Made by a program: the position numbers and the translations under genes | The notes under the pieces: generated by a model | Seen by the model: the letters and a program-made list of their open reading frames with translations, nothing else | Database searches by the model: none | Told to the model about the DNA's origin: nothing | Assembly: GCA_963743325.1 (NCBI GenBank) | Contig: CAVUOZ010000001.1 | Location: forward strand, 54,215 to 118,214 | DNA length: 64,000 bases | From: DATFVA01 sp963743325 | GTDB lineage: Bacteria > Bacteroidota > Ignavibacteria > Ignavibacteriales > Ignavibacteriaceae | Direction of reading: 5' to 3' | Shown here: in pieces, positions 1 to 8,418 of the stretch | How positions within the stretch are numbered: the first letter of the stretch is position 1 | How the letters are laid out: every line of letters starts with the position of its first letter

Positions 1-270
1 TTCGAGAAATACCAGATAAGCAAAAACTGGGATGAAATCAATCCGTCCACAGATTTAGAGGCAATCTTAAAAAAATACTCGTCTGATGCCGTCATAAAAT
101 TTAAGCTCAAGCAGGTTGAAGAAAAAATTTCTGCTTTGAACAGTGATTTGTCAGGAATTACTAACGAAGATGAAAAGCTTGAGCTGATGAAAGAAGTAAG
201 GGACCTTTCCCGTGAGAAACAGCTTATAAAAGAAGACCTCGAAGGTGATAATAGCAGTAACGGGAACTAA
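1..270 (+). CDS. dnaG: C-terminal end of a probable DNA primase (partial)
   Basis: An open frame runs from the first base to a TAA at 268-270, giving the last 89 residues of a protein whose start lies outside the window. What is visible is a charged, helical, coiled-coil-like tail (repeated Leu/Lys/Glu pattern, then a Gly/Asn/Ser-rich end). This resembles the helicase-binding C-terminal domain of bacterial DnaG, which ends in paired helices. No catalytic TOPRIM or zinc motif is in the window, so the name is an inference from tail character only; another coiled-coil-ended protein is possible. Confidence 0.5.
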   Translation, partial: FEKYQISKNWDEINPSTDLEAILKKYSSDAVIKFKLKQVEEKISALNSDLSGITNEDEKLELMKEVRDLSREKQLIKEDLEGDNSSNGN

Positions 271-322
271 AAACGCAATTATGTAAAATAATAAACTGCA
301 ATAATGCGGTTCTCTAACGCCG

Positions 323-354
323 GCCAATTGACCATTTATCAGGTAATTCAATTG
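323..354. repeat. Inverted repeat in the gap after the first gene
   Basis: CCAATTGA and its exact reverse complement TCAATTGG are separated by 16 bases. There is no clean T-run, so terminator function for the upstream gene is only possible. Confidence 0.35.
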
Positions 355-439
355 GGATATAAAACAGGAGAATAGTCTTTTTTCGGAAAAATTAATAAAA
401 ATATTTTGATTCCCCTCACAGATACATTTATAATTTCAG

Positions 440-664
440 ATGCAATACAGACAGTCAAAGAACGGAAAGCTATTAATTAATATTCTCCCAGATAAATGTG
501 ATTTCTGCGGGTGCTGTGTGGGAGTGTGCCCGGAAGATGCAATCGAGCTGAAAGAAGCAGAGATTTTCATTATTGATGTAAGATGTACTAACTGCGCTAA
601 ATGCGTGTGGAGCTGTCCAATAGAAGTAATTGAGTTCCGGAAGGAAGGTGTGCTTGCGGGATAG
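440..664 (+). CDS. 2x[4Fe-4S] ferredoxin
   Basis: A 74-residue ferredoxin with two CxxCxxCxxxCP cluster-binding motifs (starting near residues 20 and 49), so it should carry two [4Fe-4S] clusters and act as a soluble low-potential electron carrier. It starts at ATG 440 with little leader upstream. The next intact gene in the same direction is a geranylgeranyl-reductase-type flavoprotein at 1171. Reductases of that family need a strong electron donor, so the ferredoxin is a plausible physiological donor (inference from neighbourhood). The two genes are now separated by about 500 bases holding a decayed insertion and a tandem duplication. Confidence 0.85.
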   Translation: MQYRQSKNGKLLINILPDKCDFCGCCVGVCPEDAIELKEAEIFIIDVRCTNCAKCVWSCPIEVIEFRKEGVLAG

Positions 665-668
665 AATC

Positions 669-1024
669 AGGCAATTACAGTAGTCAGTAGTAACACAGTG
701 GGTAATGTTTAAAGGAGTTTTCAATGCGCGGGAATAGTAGCAGTATGCAATATTTATAGAAGTTGGCGGTCTACAGAAGGCTGTTGGCGTTCATTTTATT
801 TCTAAGACTACAGATGCTGATATGGAAAATAGTGAAACCCAAGTATGGCTGGATTTTTCATTAAGTTGTAAATATGTTAACCGCGAAAATTACGAAGAGT
901 ATCTTGAACGCTCAGAAGAAATTGATAAATTGTTGAATCATATGATAGAGTATCCGGAAAAATATTTAAGAAAGAATGAAAAATTTGCTTGATTGACTAC
1001 TGCCTGCTGCTGAATGCCTACTTT
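669..1024. mobile_element. Probable S23/four-helix-bundle insertion remnant with imperfect inverted ends
   Basis: The left end carries GGCAATTACAGTAG then TCAGTAGT (about 669-693). The right end, read on the other strand, carries GGCATTCAGCAGCAG then GCAGTAGT (about 992-1024). The two ends therefore form an imperfect inverted repeat around the decayed four-helix-bundle reading frame. This resembles the layout of the rRNA intervening sequences that encode S23-type proteins, but here the unit sits between two protein genes. The boundaries are approximate and mobility is inferred, not shown. Confidence 0.4.
733..992 (+). pseudogene. Four-helix-bundle (S23/IVS-like) protein, C-terminal fragment
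   Basis: An open frame ends at TGA 990-992 and encodes the conserved C-terminal part of the four-helix-bundle family: a DADMENSETQVWLDF block followed by a helix with KLLNHMI and PEKYL. The N-terminal helices are absent; the frame upstream runs into a stop near 730, and the only ATG in frame is at 822 (56 residues). It is therefore read as a remnant. The family includes the proteins encoded inside bacterial 23S rRNA intervening sequences and diversity-generating-retroelement Avd proteins. Flanking inverted ends suggest it arrived as a small insertion. Confidence 0.65.
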
Positions 1025-1168
1025 ACAAAGTTAAGATGATTAGTGTTATTCTTTTAAATGAGGCAACAATAGAATGAAAAATTTGCTTGATTGCCTACTA
1101 CCTACTGCTGATTGCCTACTTTACGAAGTCAGGACGATTAGTGTTATTCTTTTAAAGAGGTAATGATA
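974..1168 (+). repeat. Tandem duplication of the reductase leader (98 + 97 bp)
   Basis: Two imperfect head-to-tail copies: 974-1071 and 1072-1168. Each begins GAATGAAAAATTTGCTTGAT and ends in a purine-rich ribosome-binding region (GAGGCAACAATA or GAGGTAATGATA). A third partial copy of the unit start (AGAATGAAAAAT) coincides with the actual start codon of the flavoprotein gene at 1171. The duplication thus copied both the leader and a start codon, leaving a short decoy frame in the middle. Confidence 0.8.
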
Positions 1169-1170
1169 GA

Positions 1171-2361
1171 ATGAAAAATGATTACGACATAATTGTAGTC
1201 GGAGCAGGTCCAGCAGGGAGCATGGCTGCAAGATACGCTGCTCATTATGGCGTGTCTGTTCTGATGCTTGAAAAAGACCGTGATGTAGGCTATCCGGTCA
1301 GATGCGGGGAGGCTATCAGTAAATCCGGGGTTGAGGAATTTATAACTCCCGATGAAAAATGGATCGCCGCTACAATCAGTAAATTCTCTTTTAATGCACC
1401 CGATGGTACTGAAGTCATTCTTGATTTTGGAGATGCCGGATACGTCCTCGAAAGAAGAATCTTCGATTATGAACTTGCAAGGACAGCAGCTTCTGAAGGA
1501 GCTGAAATTTTAACACGTACATATGTTAACGGTTTATTATATAAAGATGGCGAAGTAGCAGGTGTTAAATATGAATTTAAAGGGGAACAGAAAGAAATGA
1601 AAGCGAGGGTGGTAATCGCTGCCGACGGAGTTGAATCAAGAGTCGGGAGATGGGCAGGATTAAAAACCCACATAGATTTCCGTGATATGGAAAGCGCTGT
1701 ACAGATTACTGCTGCTAATATTCCTGTTAACCAGGATACACTTTATTTTTATTTCGGTAAAGATGTCGCGCCTAACGGATATTTCTGGATCTTCCCAAAA
1801 GGAAATAATAAAGCCAATATAGGTTTAGGGGTAAATGGTTTGACCGGCAAAAAGAAATCTGCCCAATCTTTCTTAAATGAGTTTATGAATAAGCATTACC
1901 CGAAGGCGCCTGTTCTGACAATGATTGCAGGAGGTGTTCCCTGCAGCATTACACTGTCAAAAATATCTGCACCTGGTATTATGTTGGCCGGTGATGCAGC
2001 ACGCCAGGTTAATCCTTTAAGCGGCGGCGGAATTGCAAGTGGAATGATAGGGGGAAGCATCGCCGGAAAAATTGCAGCTGAAGCCGTTAAGAAAAATAAA
2101 CCGGATCACATACTTTCGTATGATATGGCGTGGGCAAAGAGACTCGGCAAACGGCACGAAATATTTGACAGGATTAAGGATGGTATCTATAATTTCTCAG
2201 ATGAAAAGTTTAACAGCATTGCACATAGCTTTAATAAAGTACCTTACGAAAAAAGAACGCTTAAAAAACTATTTACATCTGCCTTGATAAATAATCCTTC
2301 GCTGATTTATGACGTAGCAAAAGTATTTGTGGAGAAACAAATTAACCCCAGGATGTTCTGA
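1171..2361 (+). CDS. Geranylgeranyl-reductase family FAD-dependent oxidoreductase
   Basis: A 396-residue flavoprotein with an N-terminal Rossmann FAD site (VVGAGPAGSMAA, residues about 9-20), a YPVRCGEAIS segment and a second FAD motif (GDAARQVNPLSGGG, near residue 270). These are typical of the geranylgeranyl/digeranylgeranylglycerophospholipid reductase family, which saturates isoprenoid double bonds (quinone tails, chlorophyll side chains, lipids). The exact substrate cannot be told from sequence. The GAGGTAATGATAG leader just upstream supports the ATG at 1171. The ferredoxin at 440 is the likely donor. Length is normal for the family. Confidence 0.85.
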   Translation: MKNDYDIIVVGAGPAGSMAARYAAHYGVSVLMLEKDRDVGYPVRCGEAISKSGVEEFITPDEKWIAATISKFSFNAPDGTEVILDFGDAGYVLERRIFDYELARTAASEGAEILTRTYVNGLLYKDGEVAGVKYEFKGEQKEMKARVVIAADGVESRVGRWAGLKTHIDFRDMESAVQITAANIPVNQDTLYFYFGKDVAPNGYFWIFPKGNNKANIGLGVNGLTGKKKSAQSFLNEFMNKHYPKAPVLTMIAGGVPCSITLSKISAPGIMLAGDAARQVNPLSGGGIASGMIGGSIAGKIAAEAVKKNKPDHILSYDMAWAKRLGKRHEIFDRIKDGIYNFSDEKFNSIAHSFNKVPYEKRTLKKLFTSALINNPSLIYDVAKVFVEKQINPRMF

Positions 2362-2432
2362 AAGATGATCATTTTTCCTATGCGCCATACTCTCTGCGCT
2401 TTGCCGTCGTAATAAAACCCTAATCCGGCAGT

Positions 2433-3089
2433 CTAAATAACCTCACATTCAAGTTCAGCGATGCCTGTAATCTCAGCATGAAGCTTATCTCCTTTTACTG
2501 CTTTATTTACACCTGCAGGAGTTCCGGTAAAAATAAGATCCCCTTCTTCAAGAGTCATAAGTGAGGATATGTATTCCACAATCTGAACAGGAGTAAAAAT
2601 CATCTTGCTTAACTTCTCGTGCTGTCTCTCGGTGTCATTAACTCTTAAAATTATCTCTTCATTTAATGTAAGCTTATAATCCTTTTTAGAAATAAATTCG
2701 GAAAGTACTGCTGAAGTATCAAATCCTTTGGCGATGGCCCAGGGATGGCCTTTTTTCTTTAATTCGGTCTGGATATCGCGAAGGGTCATATCGAGCCCTA
2801 CACCGTATGCAATAATAGCTTCTTCTGCTTCTTTCTTACCTGCGTCTTTTACTTTCTTTCCAATCAGTAATACAAGTTCAGTCTCGTGATGCATATCTGT
2901 AGAGAATGAAGGATGGATTATTTTATCACCGGAATAAATCACGGCAGAGGTAGGTTTTAAAAATATTATCGGTTTTTCGGGTACATCATTTCCAAGCTCA
3001 TTTGCGTGTTCAACATAATTCCGTCCGACACAGACTATTTTTCCAATCGGATAGGCCTGATTACTGTTTTTTATTTTAACCTGCTTCAT
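2433..3089 (-). CDS. Fumarylacetoacetate hydrolase (FAH) family protein
   Basis: The frame is open to 3191, but homology to the family begins at the ATG at 3089 (MKQVKIKNS), giving 218 residues, the usual size of single-domain FAH proteins. Visible features: VGRNYVEHANELG near the N-terminus, PTSAVIYSGD, the metal-binding block HHETELVLLIG, then GLDMTLRDIQ and the C-terminal GDLIFTGTPAGV. The family contains hydrolases and decarboxylases acting on 2-oxo acids with a Mg2+ site (acylpyruvases, oxaloacetate decarboxylase, 2-keto-4-pentenoate hydratase relatives). Acylpyruvase/oxaloacetate decarboxylase activity is likely but unproven. It is alone in its orientation, convergent with the flavoprotein gene. 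Confidence 0.85.
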   Translation of the reverse strand: MKQVKIKNSNQAYPIGKIVCVGRNYVEHANELGNDVPEKPIIFLKPTSAVIYSGDKIIHPSFSTDMHHETELVLLIGKKVKDAGKKEAEEAIIAYGVGLDMTLRDIQTELKKKGHPWAIAKGFDTSAVLSEFISKKDYKLTLNEEIILRVNDTERQHEKLSKMIFTPVQIVEYISSLMTLEEGDLIFTGTPAGVNKAVKGDKLHAEITGIAELECEVI

Positions 3090-3185
3090 ACAAATAGAAT
3101 ATAAATAGTTATAATAAATCTTCCTGCAAAGATAGAAAATTTTGATGAGTTCTCGGAAGGTTCGTGACGGCAGGATTAATATTTT

Positions 3186-3291
3186 TGTCATTTTGGCAGA
3201 CGAATTTTAAATATGAAATGATTAGGAGAAAGACGAGAGATAAACGAGAGAGAAGCGTATGTGGAGAGGGATCGATTTAGACAAAATGGCA
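3186..3291. promoter_or_regulatory. Pair of TGYCA-TTT-TGRCA palindromes
   Basis: TGTCATTTTGGCA at 3186-3198 and AGACAAAATGGCA at 3279-3291 are near-palindromes with the same 5-3-5 layout. Two more copies stand at 10911 and 11062. They look like binding sites of a dimeric regulator, but no gene begins close by, so a role here is unproven. Confidence 0.35.
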
Positions 3292-3414
3292 GAGAGATCA
3301 GAAGAAAGCGATATGTTTTTATGGCTGCTTGAATTGGATGGTTTTATGCCAATTTCTGTCAGTTGTGAACCGGACGGGCTGCTCTGATTAAAAACGCGTG
3401 AAAGATGGCAATGG

Positions 3415-3487
3415 TTCTCTACAGGATTTATCCTGTGACCACAGTTAAAAAATACACCAATCCTTAATTAACCGTTTTAACGGTTTT
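3415..3487 (+). repeat. Direct repeat copy 1 with two internal palindromes
   Basis: Contains ACAGGATTTATCCTGT and, 33 bases on, AACCGTTTTAACGGTT (3470-3485), joined by a TACACCAA segment. The same arrangement recurs about 263 bases downstream. Confidence 0.75.
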
Positions 3488-3677
3488 CAATAGCAAGCTC
3501 AATTTGTATTTATTTATAAAGAGCTGATTTTCTTCCTCAAAGGTTATAATTTGTATATAATCTGAAGAGGTAAACGGTTGAAACGGTCAAACAAGGGGTT
3601 GGAAAATTTATTGATCACCGGAAAGAAAGGTGCGATTGAGTACCAATCCGAATGAAAACCAGTGAAGCAGTCGCAGA

Positions 3678-3752
3678 TTCTCTACAGGATTTTATCCTGT
3701 AAACATACCTATAAATACACCAAAATCTTCAGGTAACCGTTTTAACGGTTTA
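3678..3752 (+). repeat. Direct repeat copy 2 with two internal palindromes
   Basis: Contains ACAGGATTTTATCCTGT (3684-3700) and AACCGTTTTAACGGTT (3735-3750), separated by a TAAATACACCAA segment. It matches copy 1 over most of its length. It ends about 30 bases before the stop codon of the minus-strand gene at 3783, so it could serve as that gene's 3' structure. Confidence 0.75.
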
Positions 3753-3782
3753 TGAAATTTGAGAATCGGGTACCCCGCTACA

Positions 3783-5039
3783 CTAAGTCTTTTGCTTTTT
3801 CTTTGTGGCTGCCGGGAAAAGCACATTATTCAATATTAACCTGTAACCCGGTGAATTCTTATATAATGAGAGATCGGTCGGCGGGTCGCCGACAGCGTGC
3901 TGGTAATCTTCCGGATCGTGACCGCCGTAAAATGTAAAAGTTCCCCTGCCATAATTCCCGTGGATATATTTTACCTGGTCGGTTCCCGGCCGTTCGGCAA
4001 GAATAATTACTGATTTCTTTATTAACTCCTTGCGGAACATTGTTGTCTGTCCCATAAATCCTTTTATGACATTTGCGTGATCCTGTGTCAGCATCGTGGG
4101 AACGGGATCGTACTTAGCAGAAAATTCAAAAAGGGTGAAGTAATCATTCGCAAAATTGCCGACTTCCCCCGGCTGTATATCTATATCGCTGTATTCATAA
4201 ACATAAGGATTCATTTCGAGCTTAAAATCGGTGAAGGCAAGTGTATTTGAAAAATCCAGTTTACTCTGTGCATCGGGATCAGCTGCATCTCCATCGTACA
4301 TCTCAGCACAGATATCAACATTATGAGCTGCAAGCGCTATATCATATGAATCGGTTGCAGAACACATAGCAAATAAAAATCCGCCCTGCCCGACAAAGTT
4401 TTTAATATCCACGGATACGGATTTCATCATCTCAGAGACTTTTTTGAACCCGTTCTTCTTAGCATCATTTTCATACATCAGCTGCTGATCAATATACCAT
4501 TGTGCATTGCTGAAGCTTGCATAAAATTTCCCGTACTGCCCTGTAAAATCCTCGTGATGAAGATGAAGCCAGTCGTATTTTGAAAGATCCCCTCTGAGAA
4601 TTTCATAATTCCATATTTTATCATAGGGAATTTTCGCATATTCAAGAGCGAGCGTTACGGCATCATCCCAGGGCATAAATCCGGGCGGAACGTAAACGGC
4701 AATTTTGGGAGCCTTCTCAAGTCTGACAACATCCATATTGTTATCATCACTCTGCGCTGTAGAATAAACGTCCGCAGCCTGCGACGTTGAGAGGGGATCG
4801 AAAGCAACCCCTTCTATCCTGCATTCTACTGCTATCTTATCATCGTAATCTATCATAAAAGAACCGCCCCGGTAGTTTAACAGCCAGTCAGATTTTATTC
4901 CTTTCTGTAAAGCATGAAAAGTAATACCGTAAGCTTTAAGATGATCTGTCTGCTGCAGATCCATATAAATTAATATTTTCGATTGGGTATAAGCAGTTAT
5001 TGTAGTCAGGACGAGTATTAATAAAATCTTTCTGAACAT
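3783..5039 (-). CDS. Exported protein of the family labelled asparagine synthetase B
   Basis: A 418-residue protein with a signal peptide (MFRKILLILVLTTITAYTQS) and blocks such as HLKAYGITF, DWLLNYRGGSFM, YDWLHLHHEDFTGQYG and GHDPEDYQH. It matches a Bacteroidota family that databases call asparagine synthetase B. It has none of that enzyme's features: no N-terminal cysteine nucleophile, no glutaminase or ATP-pyrophosphatase motif, and it is exported. The real function is unknown; the middle section looks like a glutamine-amidotransferase-like fold (FAMCSATDSYD could be the nucleophile-elbow region, inference). It lies downstream of clpX but beyond a terminator hairpin. Confidence 0.75.
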   Translation of the reverse strand: MFRKILLILVLTTITAYTQSKILIYMDLQQTDHLKAYGITFHALQKGIKSDWLLNYRGGSFMIDYDDKIAVECRIEGVAFDPLSTSQAADVYSTAQSDDNNMDVVRLEKAPKIAVYVPPGFMPWDDAVTLALEYAKIPYDKIWNYEILRGDLSKYDWLHLHHEDFTGQYGKFYASFSNAQWYIDQQLMYENDAKKNGFKKVSEMMKSVSVDIKNFVGQGGFLFAMCSATDSYDIALAAHNVDICAEMYDGDAADPDAQSKLDFSNTLAFTDFKLEMNPYVYEYSDIDIQPGEVGNFANDYFTLFEFSAKYDPVPTMLTQDHANVIKGFMGQTTMFRKELIKKSVIILAERPGTDQVKYIHGNYGRGTFTFYGGHDPEDYQHAVGDPPTDLSLYKNSPGYRLILNNVLFPAATKKKQKT

Positions 5040-5065
5040 ATCAAATCTTTACTTTTAAAAAATTA

Positions 5066-5088
5066 AAGGCGATTAATATAATCGCCTT
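5066..5088 (-). terminator. Rho-independent terminator after clpX
   Basis: AAGGCGATTA-ATA-TAATCGCCTT forms a strong hairpin; on the minus strand it is followed by TTTAATTTTTT. It lies just after the clpX stop (5116) and before the next minus-strand gene. Confidence 0.75.
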
Positions 5089-5115
5089 CATAAATAAAAT
5101 GTATCACGACAATGA

Positions 5116-6369
5116 TCAAGCCGATTTTCTATCCGCATCAAGATATATCGGTTCAGCACCTTTTTCAACAACATCCCTGGTTATGATGCATTTATCGATG
5201 TTGTCTTTATTCGGAAGTTCATACATAACATCGAGCATAAATTCTTCGACAATAGATCTTAAAGCACGTGCACCGGTTTTTCTAACCTGTGCTTTTGCAA
5301 CTATTACATCAATCGCAAAGGGATCGAATTCAAGCTCAACCCCATCCATCATAAATAATTTTTTGTACTGTTTCAGAATTGCATTCTTGGGTTCGGTAAG
5401 GATGCTTTTCAATGCAGCTTCACTTAATGAATGAAGGGGCGCAAGCACCGGCAGCCTTCCAATAAGTTCAGGGATCAGACCGAAACGCAGAAGATCCTCC
5501 GGCATTGTATGTGAAAGAAGATCATCTTCTGTTATTTTTCCCTTTAAATCCTGGCGGGAAAATCCCATTTTGTTCTTGTTAATCCTTGATGCAATAATTT
5601 TATCAATACCGTCAAATGCGCCGCCTACAATAAAGAGGATATTTTTGGTATTAACGTTGATAAGACTTTGTTCCGGATGTTTTCTCCCTCCTTTTGGGGG
5701 AACTCCTGCTATTGTCCCTTCAAGTATTTTAAGGAGAGCCTGCTGTACTCCTTCACCGGACACATCTCTTGTAATTGAGGTGCTTTCACTTTTCCGGGCA
5801 ATCTTATCTATTTCATCTATATAAACAATTCCCTTTTGAGCACGCTCCAGGTTGTAATCTGCCGCCTGCAGAAGATGAACGAGAACGGTTTCAACATCGT
5901 CGCCAACATAACCTGCTTCCGTAAGTGTCGTGGCATCTGCAATTGCAAAAGGCACTTCCAGAATTCTTGCCAGAGTCTGTGCAAGCAAAGTTTTTCCGAC
6001 GCCTGTAGGTCCTATCAAAAGAATATTACTTTTTTCAATTTCTACATCATCAAGCTCAAAAAATGAACCTTTGGAGTTTATTCTTTTATAATGATTATGA
6101 ACTGCAACCGATAAAATTTTCTTGGCCCGTTCCTGACCTATGACGTATTCATCAAGAGTTTTTTTAATCGTATCAGGAGCCGGAATCTGAGCTGCTTTGG
6201 TTTTAGTATTTGAGTATGCAGCAAGATTATTTCTTAAAATATCGACGCTGCTTGAGATACAAATATCGCATATATATACATCGGGTCCGGCGATCATACT
6301 GCCGACTTCGCTGCCGTCCCGTCCGCAAAATGAACATTTTACGATCTTTTGGCCCTGTTTTTTGCCCAT
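5116..6369 (-). CDS. clpX: ATP-dependent Clp protease ATP-binding subunit ClpX
   Basis: A 417-residue AAA+ unfoldase that feeds substrates to ClpP. The N-terminal zinc-binding domain has CSFC (12-15) and CDIC (34-37). Walker A is GPTGVGKT (about 120-127), Walker B is IVYIDEIDKIA (about 186), and the pore and sensor regions follow, including GFSRQD and RKTGARALRS. Length is standard. It starts two bases after the stop of the upstream TPR gene, so the two are very likely co-transcribed. No clpP is in the window. A hairpin terminator follows. Confidence 0.97.
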   Translation of the reverse strand: MGKKQGQKIVKCSFCGRDGSEVGSMIAGPDVYICDICISSSVDILRNNLAAYSNTKTKAAQIPAPDTIKKTLDEYVIGQERAKKILSVAVHNHYKRINSKGSFFELDDVEIEKSNILLIGPTGVGKTLLAQTLARILEVPFAIADATTLTEAGYVGDDVETVLVHLLQAADYNLERAQKGIVYIDEIDKIARKSESTSITRDVSGEGVQQALLKILEGTIAGVPPKGGRKHPEQSLINVNTKNILFIVGGAFDGIDKIIASRINKNKMGFSRQDLKGKITEDDLLSHTMPEDLLRFGLIPELIGRLPVLAPLHSLSEAALKSILTEPKNAILKQYKKLFMMDGVELEFDPFAIDVIVAKAQVRKTGARALRSIVEEFMLDVMYELPNKDNIDKCIITRDVVEKGAEPIYLDADRKSA

Positions 6370-6371
6370 TC

Positions 6372-8204
6372 TTAACTCGCTTTGTTTCTTAATTTAATTA
6401 TTTCATCCCTTGCATCGTCAAGATATAAGGAACTGGGAAATTTTGCCAGTAATTCCTCATATTTTTCAATGGCTTTCGATGAATCATTTAAACCAAATTC
6501 ATAAATTCTACCAAGCAAATATAAAGCTTTATCCGCATAAATGTTTTTACTTTCCTCACCCGCTATATTCTGAAGCATTTCAATGGATTTGTCATTATTT
6601 CCTGCTGCAAGCTCCATCTCGGCTTCCCGAAGTTCAGCAACATTTTTAAGCATAAATGCTTTCGGGTTCTGAGCAACCAGCTGATATTTCTCAGCAGCTT
6701 CTGTAAATTTCTTCTGATCTGCCAGGAATTCGGCATCGGCAAACCTTACTAATTCAGACGAATCATTCATCGTAGTGTTCAATAAAAGCGACAGTTCTAT
6801 GGCATCATTTGCGTAATTATCACCTAAATTACTCAATATCTGTACCAGTTGATTTTTGGCTTCTCTGAAGTTTCCTTTATAAAAATCTATACGGGCTAAT
6901 AAATATTTACTGCTGTTTTTCTGATCTTCGGGAATTTTGGGTCTGTCGACCACTTTCTGAAAATAACCGGCAGCAGCATCGAGATTTCCTTTAATTAGTT
7001 CTATTTTACCAGATTCTAATTCTGCCTGGGATCCAAAAGCCGAGAAAGGTGCAGTAGTCAGGATTTTCTCAAAATATTCCTGAGCTGCCGATAGATCCCC
7101 CTGGCTGTAAAACTTTAATTCACCAAGCCGCATATAAGATTCGAGTGAAACATCAGAATTCGGATACTGATTAATTATTTCATTATAAGCATTTACTATT
7201 TTATCAATTTTATCCGAAGCTTCGGAATTAAATTTGTAATAAGGTTTCCAGTTTTCGCCTGCATCCTGTTCGATCTGTGCTTCGAGAGTTTTGGCATATC
7301 CCAGTTTTGCAGTAGAGATCATTGGTGAACCGGAAAATTTATCAATGATCTCGGTATAAAACTCTCCTGCAGTTTTATAATCACCATCACTATAAATAAG
7401 ATCCGCCAGTCTGATGAGATCGGCACCCTGATGTTTATTCTCTTTATCAAGCTCAAGATATAGATCGAATGCTTTTTGATAATCTGTATTTTCAACATAG
7501 AATCTTGCAAGCAGGTATTCTATACTTGTGTTATCGCCAGTATTATTCTCAAAAACTTCGATTGTTTTCCGGAGAGCATCTGTTTTATTTATATAGTTAA
7601 AAATTTTATTCTGAACATTTGTTATCTGGTCAGGTACCTTATTCAGTATGAAAATGTACTCCTCACCTGCTTCTGTATATCTCATTGTAAGTGCGTAAAG
7701 GTCTGCAAGCTGGTAAGAAAAGACAATCGGATCATCGCTCTCAGTCTTTCCCCTTTTAAGGATATCAATTGCCTTATCAAAATCCCGTCTGTCAAGGACA
7801 TAATTTGATATTACCCTGTATTTCATCGGATCGGAAGGGAGTTTTTGAAGACCCTCATCCCATACCTGGTGGGCTCTTTCAGAATCCCCCATCAGGTAAT
7901 AAGTGGAACCGAGAAGTCCGTACATATTAGCATCGGGTGAAAAATTCTGCATTCTCTCCTGAATAATTTTTATAGACCCCTGATAATCTTTAAGCTGAAG
8001 ATAAACATTATTCAATGCTTCGAAGTACTGGAAATTATCCTGGTGCTGATTGTACAATTCCTCATAGATTGATTTTGCTTTTTCAAGCTGTCCCGCCTGG
8101 AGATAGCCCTGTCCCAGCATATAACGCTGCTGAAGCATTGAGTTATCCTGTGTAAAAACAAAACCTGTGATAAAGAATAAAAGGAATAATAATTTCTTAT
8201 ACAT
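6372..8204 (-). CDS. Exported TPR-repeat protein
   Basis: The frame is open to 8240, but the ATG at 8204 (MYKKLLFLLFFITGFVFTQ) gives a proper signal peptide, so 610 residues are expected. The rest is a run of tetratricopeptide repeats, for example YFEALNNVYLQLKDYQGSI, YRVISNYVLDRRDFDKAIDI and ALYLLGRIYEFGLNDSSKAI, ending in a YbgF/outer-membrane-assembly-like tail. It is likely a periplasmic scaffold protein; the partner is unknown. Its stop lies two bases before the clpX start. Confidence 0.85.
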   Translation of the reverse strand: MYKKLLFLLFFITGFVFTQDNSMLQQRYMLGQGYLQAGQLEKAKSIYEELYNQHQDNFQYFEALNNVYLQLKDYQGSIKIIQERMQNFSPDANMYGLLGSTYYLMGDSERAHQVWDEGLQKLPSDPMKYRVISNYVLDRRDFDKAIDILKRGKTESDDPIVFSYQLADLYALTMRYTEAGEEYIFILNKVPDQITNVQNKIFNYINKTDALRKTIEVFENNTGDNTSIEYLLARFYVENTDYQKAFDLYLELDKENKHQGADLIRLADLIYSDGDYKTAGEFYTEIIDKFSGSPMISTAKLGYAKTLEAQIEQDAGENWKPYYKFNSEASDKIDKIVNAYNEIINQYPNSDVSLESYMRLGELKFYSQGDLSAAQEYFEKILTTAPFSAFGSQAELESGKIELIKGNLDAAAGYFQKVVDRPKIPEDQKNSSKYLLARIDFYKGNFREAKNQLVQILSNLGDNYANDAIELSLLLNTTMNDSSELVRFADAEFLADQKKFTEAAEKYQLVAQNPKAFMLKNVAELREAEMELAAGNNDKSIEMLQNIAGEESKNIYADKALYLLGRIYEFGLNDSSKAIEKYEELLAKFPSSLYLDDARDEIIKLRNKAS

Positions 8205-8418
8205 AAAATTAAATATTGCCAAATAAAGCTGTCCATTCAAGGGAATAAGACTGAGTTAGTGATATAATTATAGATATGACTCGTCCCAACGATTAAAAAA
8301 TTCATATATAGTAATTAATTATTTTATCTTTTATTAGTTAGATTTTAAATTTTATTCAAATCAATATGAAACAGTTAGAATGATTTAAATGTGATAGTGA
8401 ATCTTTACACTAAATAAC

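Larger units (their letters stand above)
3090..3782. other. Gene-free spacer with repeats
   Basis: About 690 bases with no credible gene. It holds two TGYCA-TTT-TGRCA-type palindromes (3186 and 3279), a GAGAG-rich stretch (about 3223-3270) that recurs inverted near 35,014-35,052, and a pair of 75-base direct repeats each with two palindromes (3415 and 3678). A 42-codon open frame at 3259-3387 has no recognisable features. Confidence 0.6.

Noticed and set aside
3259..3387. 42-codon frame beginning MWRGIDLDK in the spacer
   Set aside because: No ribosome-binding site beyond a purine-rich context, no recognisable features, and it sits in repeat-bearing sequence.
3415..3752. Possible CRISPR array
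   Set aside because: Only two repeat copies, 263 bases apart, each with internal palindromes; no regular spacers and no cas genes.
3783..5039. Asparagine synthetase
   Set aside because: The protein is exported and lacks the N-terminal cysteine and the ATP-pyrophosphatase motif; only the database label is shared.
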